Below, piece after piece: positions 50,640 to 62,211 of a stretch of 64,000 nt of DNA (positions are counted from its first letter, which is position 1; every line of letters starts with the position of its first letter). The position numbers and the translations under genes were made by a program. Location of the stretch: positions 101,510 to 165,509 of the forward strand of contig JBBHKE010003399.1 of the NCBI GenBank assembly GCA_037447655.1. The letters are read 5' to 3'. This DNA comes from Zygnema cylindricum. Its lineage: Eukaryota; Streptophyta; Zygnematophyceae; Zygnematales; Zygnemataceae. The notes beneath the pieces were generated by a model, which made no database searches, was not told the origin of the DNA, and was given only the letters and a program-made list of their open reading frames with translations.

Positions 50640-51235
50640 AGAGCATTTGGAAGAAGGGTGGATCATAGACTTAGGAGCATCTATGCACATGTGTACGGAT
50701 AGGAAATGGTTACTAAGATTAGACAGATCCCCACAATTGAAATAGAATATGGGGATGGGAGGATATTAACCACTACGTCTGTAGGGTTAGTTGATCTAAA
50801 AGTCTTAGTGGAAGGTGAAACCTCCATAGGCACTTTCGCGGATGTTCTCTTTATTCCACAGTTGAACCAGAATCCCATATCTACGTTTGTGCTAGATGAC
50901 AAGGGATTTGACACTAGCACTAGGAAAAGAACGTTCAAAGCTAATCATGATGATAAGATTTATTTCAAAGTTGATAAGGGAAGTCAGGGAATGTTCCGTC
51001 TTAACTTGAGTAATGAAAAAAAATTGTTTACTACTCGGGTATAAATGACATGATGATGTGGCATAAGAGGTTAAGACATGTGCATATAGATAGACTGAGG
51101 GAAATGAAAGCAAAAGGATTATTTGATGGGCTGGAGTTTGAGGATAATAACATAGTGGATGATTGCAATGGATGTGCCCCAACTAAACTGCGTGAACTTC
51201 CATTTCCAAAGGGCACCACTTTTAAAAGAGAGTAG
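50640..51235 (+). pseudogene. Copia protease and pre-integrase (plus strand, family L1)
   Basis: Protease starts GWIIDLGASMHMCTDRKW, with Leu in place of the catalytic-loop Ser/Thr of D-S/T-G. A frameshift leads to 50706-51044 (VLVEGETSIGTFADVLFIPQ and GSQGMFRLNLSN). Pre-integrase follows at 51050 (MWHKRLRHVHIDRLREMKAK and CNGCAPTKLRELPFPKGT), with the second His-Cys pair intact. Gag is missing, because the body starts abruptly after the inverted LTR. Confidence 0.85.
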
Positions 51236-51840
51236 GTCTTAGATCTGGTTCACACAAATATTTGGGGTCCAGCCAGAGTTTGTTTATAGGGAGTAAAAGG
51301 TATATGCTTACCATAACCGGCGATTGGTCTAGATTCTCTAAAGTTTACTTTTTTAGATCTAAGTCCGAAGCTTCCTCATACTTCAAAGAATATAAAATGT
51401 GGAGTGAAAAATTGCATGGAACCTCTATAAAGAGAATCGGAAGTGATGAAAAGGGGGAGTACACAACTAATAAATTTGAAGAGTTCTTGAAAGATGACGG
51501 TATACAACACCAAAATACATTTCCGAACAATCTTGAACATAATAGAATGGGTGAAAGACTAAATAGACCAGTTGTAGACATAGCCAAAAGTATGCTCACT
51601 GAAAAGAATATAGGTAGACGCTTCTAACCAGAGGCTATGAGCTGAGCAACTACCTTAAGAATCAGACCCTCATTTTAGGTGTAAAAGAGATGACAACCTA
51701 CAAAAGATAGGTAGGCAACAAACCTGATCTATCACATTTAAAGGTGTTTCGTAGCAAGGTATATACTTTGAACACAAATAAGTCAGATTGGAAGTTAGAT
51801 GCCCAGGGAAAACGGGGAGACTTACTAAGATGTGGGGAGG
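51236..51840 (+). pseudogene. Copia integrase core (plus strand, family L1)
   Basis: The stretch 51262-51627 reads YMLTITGDWSRFSKVYFF, GSDEKGEYTTNKFEEFLK and ERLNRPVVDIAKSMLTEKN. The first two Asp regions are degraded: TGDWSR where the family has T/F-D-D, and SDEKGEY for S-D-N-G-G-E. The downstream stretch includes LKVFRSKVYTLNTNKSDWKL and then KRGDLLRCG, after which the reading is lost at about 51830 because foreign DNA is inserted. Confidence 0.82.
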
Positions 51841-53212
51841 ATTTTGTCGTGCATGAGAGCGAAGCAAGCAAACATGCATCAAAACCGGCAAAGTCATGCT
51901 CACAAACATATATAGCAACGAAAATAAATAAGAAACGCCTAAAAATATATACACCATGAGAAGGTATAAAGATGAAAATGACACAAAAAGAGAAGGGAAA
52001 TAATACTCCCATAGAGTGAAGTGAACCCAATAATGCTAAGCTATGAGGTAGTCACTAGGCTCTCTGGTCTTTATCACATTCCCTACAAGAGTTATCCCGT
52101 TGCGACAGCAAAGCAAGAAATATTCCAACCGGAACAAGGGAAAATCCAAATCTGATCAAAAATACACTCCTTTCAAGCCAACCGAAATACAAACAAGACA
52201 CAAACACACAACCAAACCGTCAAGCTGCCCGAGGAAGGCACAACAAGGTACAGATGTGCTCCCCCACGATCTCCAATCCCACTCTTCAACCAAAAGACAA
52301 ACCTTAGAGGGAAACCTTCCGGACGTGGCCTTACGCCGTGTTGATTAAAAACGAGGGCAGAAAAACAAGGATAATAGTCTTACTCTATTTAGCCTCTACC
52401 GCTAGCTAGCAAAGAGAAGAAAGACACGTGGGCAATCGATGGGAGAGAGAGCAAGAGAAAAGCTCCGCTGCCAAGAGAAAATTCTTGTCTAATAGCTAAA
52501 TTCTTTAAGTCTGAGAATTAGGCTAAGTAAGAGCTACGCTAGGCCTAAGCAAAATTAGCCTACGTCCAGTCTACTTGACATGCATGAAACTACTTTAGAT
52601 GTTGGCCAATAGGCGGCCAACATCCTCTGCCGTACGCTTGACAAAATCCACCGTCCAAGGGTAAAAACCCTCCCTAACTACATGTATGCGCGAACCTACA
52701 TGGGTTCGCAACTTAAATAAATATATGTATCGAAGCGTCGCCCGGAAATCGTGATACGCCTCCAAACGATACTTCACGTCGATACTCCCAAAATCACGTG
52801 CATACGCACGAAACGAAACATACCGCACGAAACGAACCATATCGCACGAAATATCCCCAAAAATCGCGATGCGTCACTCAAACGATATTTCGCGTCCATA
52901 ATTACAAAATCGCATACCTGCGCACGAAATGAAACATATAAAACGTGCGCACGAAATTAGTATGTATGTAATCGTATGTGAACGCAAATCGCGTTCACAT
53001 CATAAACAAATAAACCGACGAAAAATCGCACGTGCGAACGCAAAAATCAAACGTGCGTTTATCAAATCGCGCGTGTATGCACAAAACCGCGCGTGCGTGC
53101 GAAAAACCGTGTGTGCATGCAAAATACCGCGCGTGCGTGCAAATTACCGCGCGTGCGTGAGAAATACCGCGCCCGCGTGCATGAAAACGTGCGCGCGAGC
53201 AGCCGACACGAT
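51835..53212. mobile_element. Foreign insert of about 1.4 kb inside a copia element
   Basis: Integrase reading stops at KRGDLLRCG and resumes at 53216 with NLKRYMVYDLKKKDIIMVQH, the next part of the same domain. The junctions carry AAGATGTGG on the left and ACGATGCGG on the right, a possible 9-bp target duplication with 2 mismatches (9 bp would suit a Mutator-type element). No long terminal inverted repeat was found. Inside are a short open frame (52100-52348, Lys/Gln-rich, unknown) and a CpG-rich repeat at 52750-53210. Confidence 0.6.
52750..53210 (+). repeat. CpG-rich ACCGCGCGTGCGTGCGAAA minisatellite
   Basis: From 53045 to 53190 the unit CCGCGCGTGCGTGC(A)AAA(T/A)TA repeats about six times with a period of 25-27 bp. 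Looser CGCACGAAAC-containing repeats precede it from 52750. The CpG density is extreme for this AT-rich window. Confidence 0.8.
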
Positions 53213-53215
53213 GCG

Positions 53216-55200
53216 GCATGACAATTTAAAAAGATATATGGTCTATGACTTGAAAAAGAAGGATATCATTATGGTCCAACACTTAGTTGTTATGGATGAA
53301 AGAAAGTCAATAGATCCTTTGAAATATACCAAAATTGTGAACGTTAGAATCGAATCGGAAACTAAACCTGATTTAGATTTGACCGACAAAATTCCAAAAT
53401 AACATATCAAACACAAGACAGAGAAAAACTCTCCTCAAAGAAGTTGACTTGCCAAAATTGATTGAGGAGAGAGAACAGAATTATATGATGATTCCAAAGA
53501 CAAGAGAGAAGAAAAACGGCCTCCAAAAAATTCAAGGCTTCCTTCAATTCCTGCAAAATCTTTTGAAGGGGGAAGAAGAACTAGTAAAAGGATCCATGAA
53601 TGACAGATGAATAACAAAGTAACCAAGCTGTCACATGGAAGTGAGCCTCAAACATATGAAAAGGCTATTAATTGTCCAGAGAGTGAAAGGTGGAAGTCCC
53701 ATCAATGAGGAAATGGCTTCCATTATGGAAACAAACACCTGTGATTTGGTAGACTGCCCACCAAACAGAAAAATAATTAGATGCAAATGGGTATTTAAGC
53801 TTAAACTGAATCTTGATAACACAATTGAGATTTATAAAGCAAGGTTGGTAGCAAAGGGATACACACAGAAGGAAGGGATAGATTATAGAGAAACATTTAC
53901 TAAGGTGGTAAGGTTTCCCTGATTAGGAATACTCCTTAGTTTGGCAGTAGCGAAAGACATGGAGGTGCACCGGATGGATATCAAAAAGGCATTTCTACAC
54001 GCAGAACTCAAAAAAGAGATATTTTAATGAAACAACTACAAGGATTTATAGAAGCAAGAGAGGAGAACAAGGTTTGCAAACTGATCAAATCTCTGTACGG
54101 ACTAAAACAAGCTTGTTGGCAATGGAATAAGAAACTCGACGAGTTTCTTACCGAATTGGGATATGTCAGAATCAACTCTGACCATTCCATATATTTATTT
54201 GAGGACGGGAAGGGTACAATTTTCATTGTAATTTATGTTGATGATTTACTTTTGCTCAGCAAATCTATTGAAAAGATAAATAAATTAAAGGAGTATTTGA
54301 GAGGCACATTTGATATGAAAGATCGAGAAGAGGTAGAGTACATTTTAGGAATTTAAATAGAAAGAGATAGAGGGAAAAGAGTAATCAAATTAACTCAAAA
54401 AAAGGCCATTGGAAATATTCTTGAGAGATTCAAAATAGACAAGGCCAATAGCTGCTAAACTCCAATGAATTTGAAGAAAGTGAGTGAAGGAAACACATAA
54501 GAGGGAGTAGCAATTCTGGGTGATAAGATAGGACCAGAAAAGAGAGAATTTATGAGAACTATTCCATACAAGCAAATTGTAGATAGCCTAATATACTTTA
54601 TGAACAGTACAAGACCTGACATTGCTGCAGCACTATATGTGCTAAATAGAAGTCTGAATGAGACAAGGAAGAGGGAATGGGAAGCAACTAAGAGGGTGCT
54701 CAAATATCTGGTTGGCACTAGAGACTTGTGGTTGAACTTTGGGGGGGGGGGTACTGACATCACCAATTGGAGTGATGTCGGTTATGGTGATGCTCCTATG
54801 AGGAGGTGTACCTCTAGATATGTATTGTATGTTGGGGAGTGTGGTTTCTGTTGGAAAAGCAAACAACTTAAGGTCGTTGCTCAGTCCACCATGGAGGCTG
54901 AGTTTATTGCTTCCTGGAAGTTGTAAAAGAATTGATGTGGGTGAAGTCTCGATTGTAATAACTTGGATTTTTCGAGAATGATGTTTAAAAGGTTTTATGT
55001 GACAACCATGATGCGATTGCAATTGCAACCAACCCAAAGCATCACTTTAAAGCAAAGCATATGGATGTCAGACTTAGCTTTGTAAGAGAAAAAGTAGAAG
55101 ATAAAATCACCAGTTTGGAATAAAACCTAGATAGGGAAATGGTGGCTGATATGATGAAAAAGCCAGTTCCATCTCCAAAAGTAGGAAGAAGTGTGGACTA
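53216..55200 (+). pseudogene. Copia integrase tail, reverse transcriptase and RNase H (plus strand, family L1)
   Basis: After the integrase tail, RT starts near 53635 ([38 protein letters not shown]). It continues with HRMDIKKAFLHAELKKEIF, a stop, then KSLYGLKQACWQWN and YVDDLLLLSKS at 54236. The second half is at 54552-54926 (PYKQIVDSLIYFMNSTRPDI, TKRVLKYLVGTRDLWLNF). RNase H ends in shifted frames (STMEAEFIASW, KHMDVRLSFVREKVEDK, MVADMMKKPVPSPK). It is close to full length for these domains but has at least six stops or shifts. Confidence 0.88.
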
Positions 55201-55220
55201 AAAGAAAAATTAGATTAGAA

Positions 55221-55445
55221 AATAAGGGGAGTGTTGAAATTTGTGTATTTTCAAGTTAGTATTTTTCTCTTTCAATTGTCTTAGGCTTACATAGATAAAC
55301 AGAAAATTAAGATGAATTAGTAATATTCTTCTTCATGGCAGCTACTTTCTGCTCTCCCTCTTATGTCCCCACACTTGTCGTAGTCATTGAAGATGTATGA
55401 GAAAGATAGGGTCATAGCTGCCTATGAATGAGGGTAGGAAGGGAG
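55221..55445 (+). repeat. Polypurine tract and 3' LTR (family L1)
   Basis: AAATAAGGGGAG at 55221-55232 is followed by the LTR start TGTTGAAATTTGTG at 55233. The LTR body includes CCCACACTTGTCGTAGTCAT and GGTCATAGCTGCCTA, found in the minus-oriented copies at 5812-6124. The 3' end near 55445 is approximate. Confidence 0.75.
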
Positions 55446-55472
55446 AAGTGATATAAGTCAATTTAAACAAAA

Positions 55473-55549
55473 AGGTGAGCCTAGTAGGACTCGAACCTAG
55501 TATTTGCAAATCGAGGCGTAGTCGTCAACTCTAACGGGTAAGTCATACA
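55473..55549 (-). repeat. tRNA-derived sequence (SINE head or tRNA pseudogene)
   Basis: On minus: a box A-like TGACTTACCCGTTAGAG (55545-55529), an anticodon-loop-like GATTTGCAAAT, and a perfect box B GGTTCGAGTCC (55498-55488), then CTACTAGGCTCACC. The 3' end GGCTCACC has no matching 5' acceptor strand, so a working tRNA is unlikely. Confidence 0.5.
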
Positions 55550-57000
55550 AGATTGTTGAAAGCATATAGGTTCGATTATGTATTGTACCAATAATAATGC
55601 CAATAAACCATTTAAGTAGCATTACGGACATGCATACATAGATAATAAATATACCATACACATATGAAAGGAAATCAACGGCGAGTAATTTAAACAGACA
55701 TGATTCATTTCACGAATTAATCGGACGGCGCACAAAAATGCCGACGGCGCGGAATGATTGCTTTGGGGGTTTATGGATGATGAGTCCAAGATGACACGTG
55801 GAGCGTCATCATTGGAGAGCATATACATTTATATAATACTCGAGATGCAAGTGAAAGTGAATTTGCGCGGTAAAAGTGGAGGGAATTGCCATTCTGCTCA
55901 TTTTCGTTAAAAAAATAAATTTTGAACTTTTGTTTGGCTTTCAATTTTTAAAATATTTAAAACCGCGGGAACAAAAGCGGGAATATATAAAATCTGATTC
56001 AAATTGGCTATTATTTAAAAACTTACATCATCGACGAAAATGTTGATAGCGCCATAGAAACACCTCCACCTAACAGGTTGTACAACAAAAAGTTAATGGA
56101 ACGAAATGCGAGCCTCGTAACCTTAACGAATGTTTTTTCCAACATCATCAGCGATCGGTGACCAATTTAGAAATACGTGGATGTTAAACAAGCCACTTGT
56201 TTTCGTCAACAACCATTGATACTTTTCCAACGGCTGCTGATCAGCTTTCGTCGGCGTATTACTGCCAATTATAATTAACATATATCTTAAAAAGTGGTTT
56301 TTTTCGTTACACATTCAATTAGAATTAACAGTGATGCTAATACGAGGTTTGTTTGACGTTTGATCTAACTAAACGCATCCTTAGTAGAATTAAGTCCCAA
56401 TATTACAATGTATGAATTCTAATAAAGCAACCCACCAAGCACCTTATTAAAGTTAAGGGTCCTTATTTAACGTCATACAACGTTCGTTCTTCCGCGAACG
56501 ACAAGGAAATAGAAATCAATCATTGAGTTCAATGTAAGTTATGTGAACCGAAATGTAAACATGGAATACTTGTCGTTATAGTTTCGTTTATTACACAATA
56601 CAAAACTGAACTGAATGAACATATTAAAATTGTACGGTTACGTAGCGTTATAACGTCACTACGTTTTACAAACCGAAGCATGGAATCGACTGTATGATGT
56701 GACAATGTACGTTTTGTCCTATGTTGTCCTATCACCTATTTTAATGTAATCATATTCACCGCATGTGAAACAAACGCTTATAAGAGTCGCTAATAAACTT
56801 AAGTGAAAGTACATCAACTTGTACATTTCGACGGTGTTTTTCTCGTACCTGATTTAGCGTATAATTATTAACGACGTAATGATTATTTACCCGCAAACCC
56901 AAATTAGGATTATGGATTAATTATAGTAAAAGGACGCGACGTGGTACGGGTTGTCACATTTTGTAATTCCACCTAATTTAACGTAAATGTAATGACGGCG
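55550..57000. other. No gene recognised
   Basis: Unique-looking AT-rich DNA. A few GTTATAACGTCACTACG-type palindromic words occur near 56646. I see no coding or repeat structure worth a call. Confidence 0.4.
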
Positions 57001-57007
57001 GATCTTG

Positions 57008-57755
57008 TACACCTAAGGGTGAAGTTCCATCAAGCGAAAAGTGGCGTTTCTAAAAGAAATCCACGACTCTCCGTACCAGATCGTACTGCCTATTTTGTTT
57101 TTATACAAAACCCAACATTACAGAGAATCTTGTCGATACTCTCCGGAGGTCTTGAAGGTAATGCTGGCCGTCGGATGTTCATCTGCGATGAGTTCGCTTC
57201 AATTTTCTCTGTTAGACTCAACCCACCTCGACGAGATGGGTTGGCATAAACGGAAAAAAAAAAATTGTGACACGGTGGACAATTAAGCTACGTGTCATGA
57301 TGTAAAACCAACGAAAAATCTTAAGATTTGCACATGACACGCGGTTTCCAAAATATAACCGAAAATAAAAACGAAATTTCGTAACACTCCCTCGTCACGC
57401 TATTTTTGATAACTTTTGTTCGTCACACTATTTCTCTCAAAGGACTTTCGCTTTGTTCGAAAGCTGAAACCCTAAAAAATGAGTTGGCGTAGCGTCTGCA
57501 AAAAGTATAAATTTTTTGTCGTATTATTACTTCGTACGCAGGTACACGGTACGCAAGTCAAGATTTGAAGTTAAGTTTGTCGGTGCTAAAAATCTGAAAG
57601 ATATTCAATATCGGATCGTAGCTTGCGTGGCGCCAATCAATTTAAAACACGTGGCTTACAAACTCTACGTGATGGAACTTCGACTCAATCGACCCGGTCT
57701 GTAGAGTTTGCCGTACAATTACAGAAACGTATGATGGAACTTCACCCTAAATCAG
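57008..57755. mobile_element. Inverted-repeat-bounded segment (about 750 bp)
   Basis: TAAGGGTGAAGTTCCATCA at 57008 onward recurs inverted at 57737-57755 (GATGGAACTTCACCCTAAA). The inner parts GGCGTTTCTAA and TTACAGAAACGT also pair. The interior has higher GC than the flanks and two overlapping frames (57041-57286, 57516-57704) with no recognised family. A related right arm occurs near 42858-42905. Confidence 0.45.
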
Positions 57756-58032
57756 CGTTATGGAAAAATTACAATTAAACATTTTTTTGACAATGGGATT
57801 GATACACAAATTAGCATTAATGACACTAATTTATTATTAACACTAATAATTTCTATACGCTAATAACGATTCACGGTGTACCAAATGACACGCCAACACT
57901 TAAACTAAACAAGACGTGACAAATACTGCCGACGCAAACTGAACACAAATTAAACTAGGACCAAATAAAAAACAGAAACTGAACTAAAACGTGAATACGA
58001 CCAATCCGCCGATTTACCCAATAACCTAACAT
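57756..58032 (+). other. MITE end and flank of the hAT element
   Basis: GCTAATAACGATTCACGGTG followed by TA, near 57858-57880, is a right terminus of the TA-flanked MITE family. A left partner was not identified. Confidence 0.45.
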
Positions 58033-58232
58033 CAGAGGTCGCAAACAGTCAACCGAAACCGTGACCAACCGTTAACCGATCGCCCGCGCCGGATCCGGAA
58101 CGGATTCGGTTGCCAAATTTTGGTGGTCGGGCGGTTACGGTCGGTTGACTCACCAGGAAAAAAAAACGGTCGGTTACGGTCGGTCAACCTAAAAACCAAA
58201 AAAAATGAAAATTCTATACTGTCCCTATAATC

Positions 58233-58796
58233 CATAGTTCAAAAGTAGGTGCAAGTACACCCATACAATATGCATATTGTACGTAAATTTTACAATACTA
58301 CCTTAAGACCCATATTGTATTGGCCGCAAAATGAAATAAAATAGTAACAGGGTTGAGTTGCACATGGATCGATAGAGAATTAAACGTCATGTCTAAATTT
58401 GAAAAAAAAATCGGACACAAAAATCTTTTTATGTGAGTTTTGAGCGACTTTTTATTTAAACCGTCAGATTTGGAAGATTTGACGGTCGTTGATCAAAGTA
58501 GCGATCTAAGAAGATCACATGAAAAGCCCATAACACAACTTACGATGGGACTTACGTCCACGTTTTTTTTTTTCCGGGATTTTTTTCCCGGCAATGTCAT
58601 CCTACGTCGTGACAGTTCGCTAAAAAATTTCGTCCGGCGGCGTGCGCTGTACTATGATGATAAGTCATTTTCGTACGTTCGTATAGGGGTGTGCACAACG
58701 CACACACATACAATATGCCTACGCTACGCGAGTTTTGTGCCAAGTTTTGTGCTCCTACCACAGGCCTACCATAAAAACGCCTACTTTTGAACTATG
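58233..58796 (+). mobile_element. Nested hAT-type MITE (564 bp) with perfect 8-bp target duplication
   Basis: Ends CATAGTTCAAAAGTAGGTG and, inverted, CATAGTTCAAAAGTAGGCG. CTATAATC flanks both sides (58225-58232 and 58797-58804). The homologous place in the element at 42370 (CTAGACAATCCAACATT) has no insertion, giving an empty site. The internal frame at 58440-58790 has no recognised family. Confidence 0.9.
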
Positions 58797-58813
58797 CTAT
58801 AATCCAACATTCT

Positions 58814-58990
58814 TGTACTTTGTACTCTTTGGTATCGTGGAAGTACGTGACATCATATTAGCGTCGCAAATCTGACACGGTACTGTAGTTAGCTATTCAT
58901 TTCGTAAATCATAAGGAACGCGAAAAAGCGTCGCAAATCTAACACGGTAGTACAATATTCATTCCGCAAATCTTAGGGAACGCGACAAAG
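58814..58990 (+). repeat. Direct repeat, left copy
   Basis: TTGTACTTTGTACTCTTTGG through GGAACGCGACAAAG recurs at 62289-62468 in the same orientation at high identity. Each copy itself contains two GCGTCGCAAATCTGACACGG-like units. Confidence 0.85.
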
Positions 58991-59354
58991 GGTCGCAAGC
59001 CAATCGCTATTAGCGTAGTGTACGCTAATTCCGTCCCGTTTTTTTTTTTTATTCTCCAATAGCGTAGCTTATTCTATTTTTTTATTTACACCATTTAGGG
59101 TTATGTTCCAAGTACCTCACAAAATGAAAGTACGTTGTCGGTTAAATAGTGTGGTGTGCAGTACGTATCAGACCTTACAAAATTGTACCTTTTTAAGTGA
59201 AAACGTATTTTTCATGAGTTTAAGTAACTGCGCACGCATGAGAATATGTGCTCTCAAAAGGGGATAAAAGCGGGCTGTAAAATATCACGTTCGCACATAT
59301 TCGACCAACAACCACGTTTCGACTGTGTGAACGTACTACTGTGTGAGCGTTGTC

Positions 59355-60526
59355 GTGACTGATAGTGGCTCTAACATGTGTGCGACGGAAGGTCTACCGA
59401 GTATGTTTACTTGAATACCTTGCGCAGACTAAAAAATTGCAACAATTGTGACAACGATCTTGAATAAGAGCGGAACTTCCAAAAAAGGCAAATATGATAT
59501 GCAAGTTCCTAGTTTTTTTGATCTAATTGACGCGTGTAAATCATTGGTCACGTTTTTTAAACAGAGTAATTTACAAAATCTTTTGAAAAACACATTAAAA
59601 CAAGAAAACGCAACGCGGTGGAATTCTTTGCTCCGAATGCTTAAGAGTATTTATGATGCATTCAATGAGATAAGACCAATCGCTCAAGCAAAAAATAAAT
59701 TGATATTTTTTGCTTGTATCGATAAGATTCACCTTACCAAACTTATACGATTTTTGGAAAAGTTCCAAGAAGCGGCCCTAAAATTAGAGAAATTCAAAGA
59801 AACAACTTTACATTTGGTTTTGTTTAAACTATCGTCTCTCCATAACCATTGTAAGATAAGAAAAACATCTTACAATGACGGTGAAAAATAATGCCCCGCC
59901 GATTCCCTAAACTTGCAAAAAGTTGAAACAACTTTTTGTGAAACTTGCACTACGGAAGTGGGGCTTTCACGAGTATCATATTGTCGCGGCTCTCTTAGAT
60001 CCCCGACAAAAACACAAGCTTGAAATAATTGGGGTATTGAAAACCGAAATTGAAAGAGTAAGGGTCAAACTTTGAGAACTCGCAAACGACCTCGGTGGTG
60101 ACGTTGATTTCGGTAGTCCTCAACGTATCACGAAAAAACGAAAAACATCGCAAAGTAAAGACGGTTTCCACAATTTTTTTGGTGAGAGCGATGAGCAAAA
60201 TGAGGTTCTTATTACCACCGACAAAAAAACGCTCATTAACGACGAAATAAAACGTTATTTTTGTTTAAAATTAACCAACGACGAAATATTGAACTTTAAC
60301 ATACTTGAATAGTGGAAAAAAAAATGTACGTGCGAAAGATGGAGGATTTCCTATTCTAGCCGGTGTTGCTATAACTATTCTAGCTATTCCGGCTTCTAAC
60401 TCCATGTCTGAATGCAATTTTTCGGATGATGGGAACACGATAACAAAGAAGAGTAGCTCACTAGTTGCTTCAATTGTTAGTGATATTTTGTGTGTTAGAT
60501 CCAACCGAGATCTTTTAAATGCATAG
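59355..60526 (+). pseudogene. hAT transposase, broken
   Basis: The reading begins VTDSGSNMCATEGLPSMFT, with stops at 59412 and 59430. It runs open at 59448-59891 with ENATRWNSLLRMLKSIYDAF, changes frame, and reads EYHIVAALLDPRQKHKL with a stop near 60076 and DEIKRYFCLKLTNDEILNF. Another stop and shift follow at about 60310-60320, and it ends with the C-terminal hAT dimerisation domain (GFPILAGVAITILAIPASNS, MSECNFSDDGNTI, ending VRSNRDLLNA). These are family landmarks: TRWNS..ML, the LLDPR.K region, and IPASS..SER-like with Glu kept and Arg changed to Cys. At least two frameshifts and four stops leave it dead. N-terminal BED zinc finger and first catalytic Asp regions were not found. Confidence 0.88.
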
Positions 60527-60529
60527 TTT

Positions 60530-61175
60530 TTTAATTTGTTTTGTTTTCTAATTATTGTTATTTTTTTAGTATTTGTTATCATGTTTTTTTTTCCTTTGAA
60601 ATTTTTGTTGTATTTCACAATTTTTCTAGTGTCATTTTGTTTTTTTTTTTAAACTGGAGTGCTTATTTTTTATCAAATTACCAAAGCGTCGTATGTATAC
60701 CAAATTTAGATTTGTAGATTTTTGTGTAGTTTTAAATTTGAGGTTGAGAATTTGCACGAAAATAGAACGAGGTTGTTATTTGTTTGTTTCTATATTTGAT
60801 ACTACAATTTTCTAATTTTTTTTTTTTGCTCATCACAATGTGTTTTTTGTCAATTGATTTTCTACGTGAAAACTATTATTTTATTTTTTGACATACATAA
60901 TTGAAAATTTACCTTTTTTGCATAATTGAAAACATAGTATCGTAGTCGAAAGAAAAATCGTCCGAAAATTGTAGCGAAAAAAATTAGATTTGCGAGAGAA
61001 TAAACATTAATATAAGGGTTTAAGCATTAATCTAAGAGTTACACGCAAAATTAGGAACAAATCCCTTGAAGGAAGTGACTGTTGAGGAAAAAAAATATTC
61101 GTAAAGGGAGATTGCATATGACAAAATAGTAAAAAGAAGAGGTACACGAGCTGTTTTTTTGCAAAGGGAGATGTA
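60530..61175. other. AT-rich DNA after the transposase
   Basis: T-rich sequence with short runs. No gene or repeat recognised. Confidence 0.5.
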
Positions 61176-61181
61176 CCACTA

Positions 61182-61336
61182 CACCACTCATTGTTATTAG
61201 TATTAATAAGTCGCTCCTACTTATAGCCGATAATCACAAAATAGAGCTAACAACATTATTTAAATACGTGGACTATAACCAGCCACGTCTCCTTGCATTA
61301 AATAGTATTATTAATCATAATTTTCCATTTACACTA
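61182..61336 (-). mobile_element. TA-flanked MITE, short type, reverse copy
   Basis: CACCACTCATTGTTATTAGT at the left and, on minus, GCAAGGAGACGTGG and CACGTATTTAAATAATGTTG match the interior of 43421-43602. At its right end a second family terminus (CACCGCGAATCGTAATTAGC at about 61336) interrupts it, so another MITE has inserted there. Confidence 0.65.
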
Positions 61337-61476
61337 CACCGCGAATCGTAATTAGCGTTATTAACGCTAATTCCGTCACCACGAATTTTGACCCAAAAAC
61401 CTTAAAAAGAGTAAATAACTCTAAATTTTTCTTTACATTATTCAAGGTACTCTTTGAACCAGCGTTAACAACTCTA

Positions 61477-62088
61477 CACCGCGAATCATAATTAGAGTAA
61501 TAAAAAAATTAGAGTAAAAAAACAAAAAAAACAATTAGAGTAATGAACTCTAATTTATGTGATAGAACTTTTTCACAGAGGAAGTTTACTCTAATTTATT
61601 TAAGTACTATATATTGGGTTATGTCGGCAATAAATTTCCGCGCTGAAATTATGAACACTAAATTACGTAGGCGTACAAAATCTGTCAGTCCGTATAGTTT
61701 TGACGTCGTTACGACGTTAGTAATATTTGTCGCGCTGAATGTCAGTTAGTGTTCACACTGACGACGATGCTGTCGACGGACGAGAGTTATGCGAACGGCT
61801 TTTTTTCGATGTGATTCATTTTTCGTTTAGTGCGATTTCACGTGTGAGCACAATTCTATTAAATCATTATTTGTACCTTTTTACTTAAAAAGTACAAATT
61901 TGCACGGTCGAACGTCGTCCGTACTCCACACTATTTAAAACGAACCTATATTACAATTTTTTACGCTAATTAAATTACCTAAATTAGAATAATGAAAAAA
62001 ATAGAATCGTTTATTCTATTTGATGTAATAGTGTCGAAATTTCGAGCGACCGAATTAGAGTAATTTACTCTAATTACGATTCGCGGTG
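61477..62088 (+). mobile_element. TA-flanked MITE, long type (612 bp)
   Basis: Termini CACCGCGAATCATAATTAGA and, inverted, CACCGCGAATCGTAATTAGA, both bordered by TA. Subterminal TTAGAGTAAT...ACTCTAATTT words repeat several times. The interior (61600-61900) has a short open frame (61543-61749) without a recognised family. A fragment of the left end is at 2845-2954. Confidence 0.85.
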
Positions 62089-62211
62089 TAGTCTAGTTCC
62101 ATTTTAAATAGTGTGGCTAACGATACCCATACTGTACCGTATTAAAGAAAATGTACAAAAAATGATTTAATACATGCCGTTATGATGTACCTGCGTTTTC
62201 ACAAACCGCGT

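Noticed and set aside
52950-53219. Minus frame rich in His-Ala-Arg (HARAVL, HARFD)
   Set aside because: It is generated by the CGCGTGCGTGC minisatellite.
55473-55549. Functional tRNA gene on minus
   Set aside because: Box A and box B are good, but the acceptor stem does not close and the anticodon stem is unpaired.
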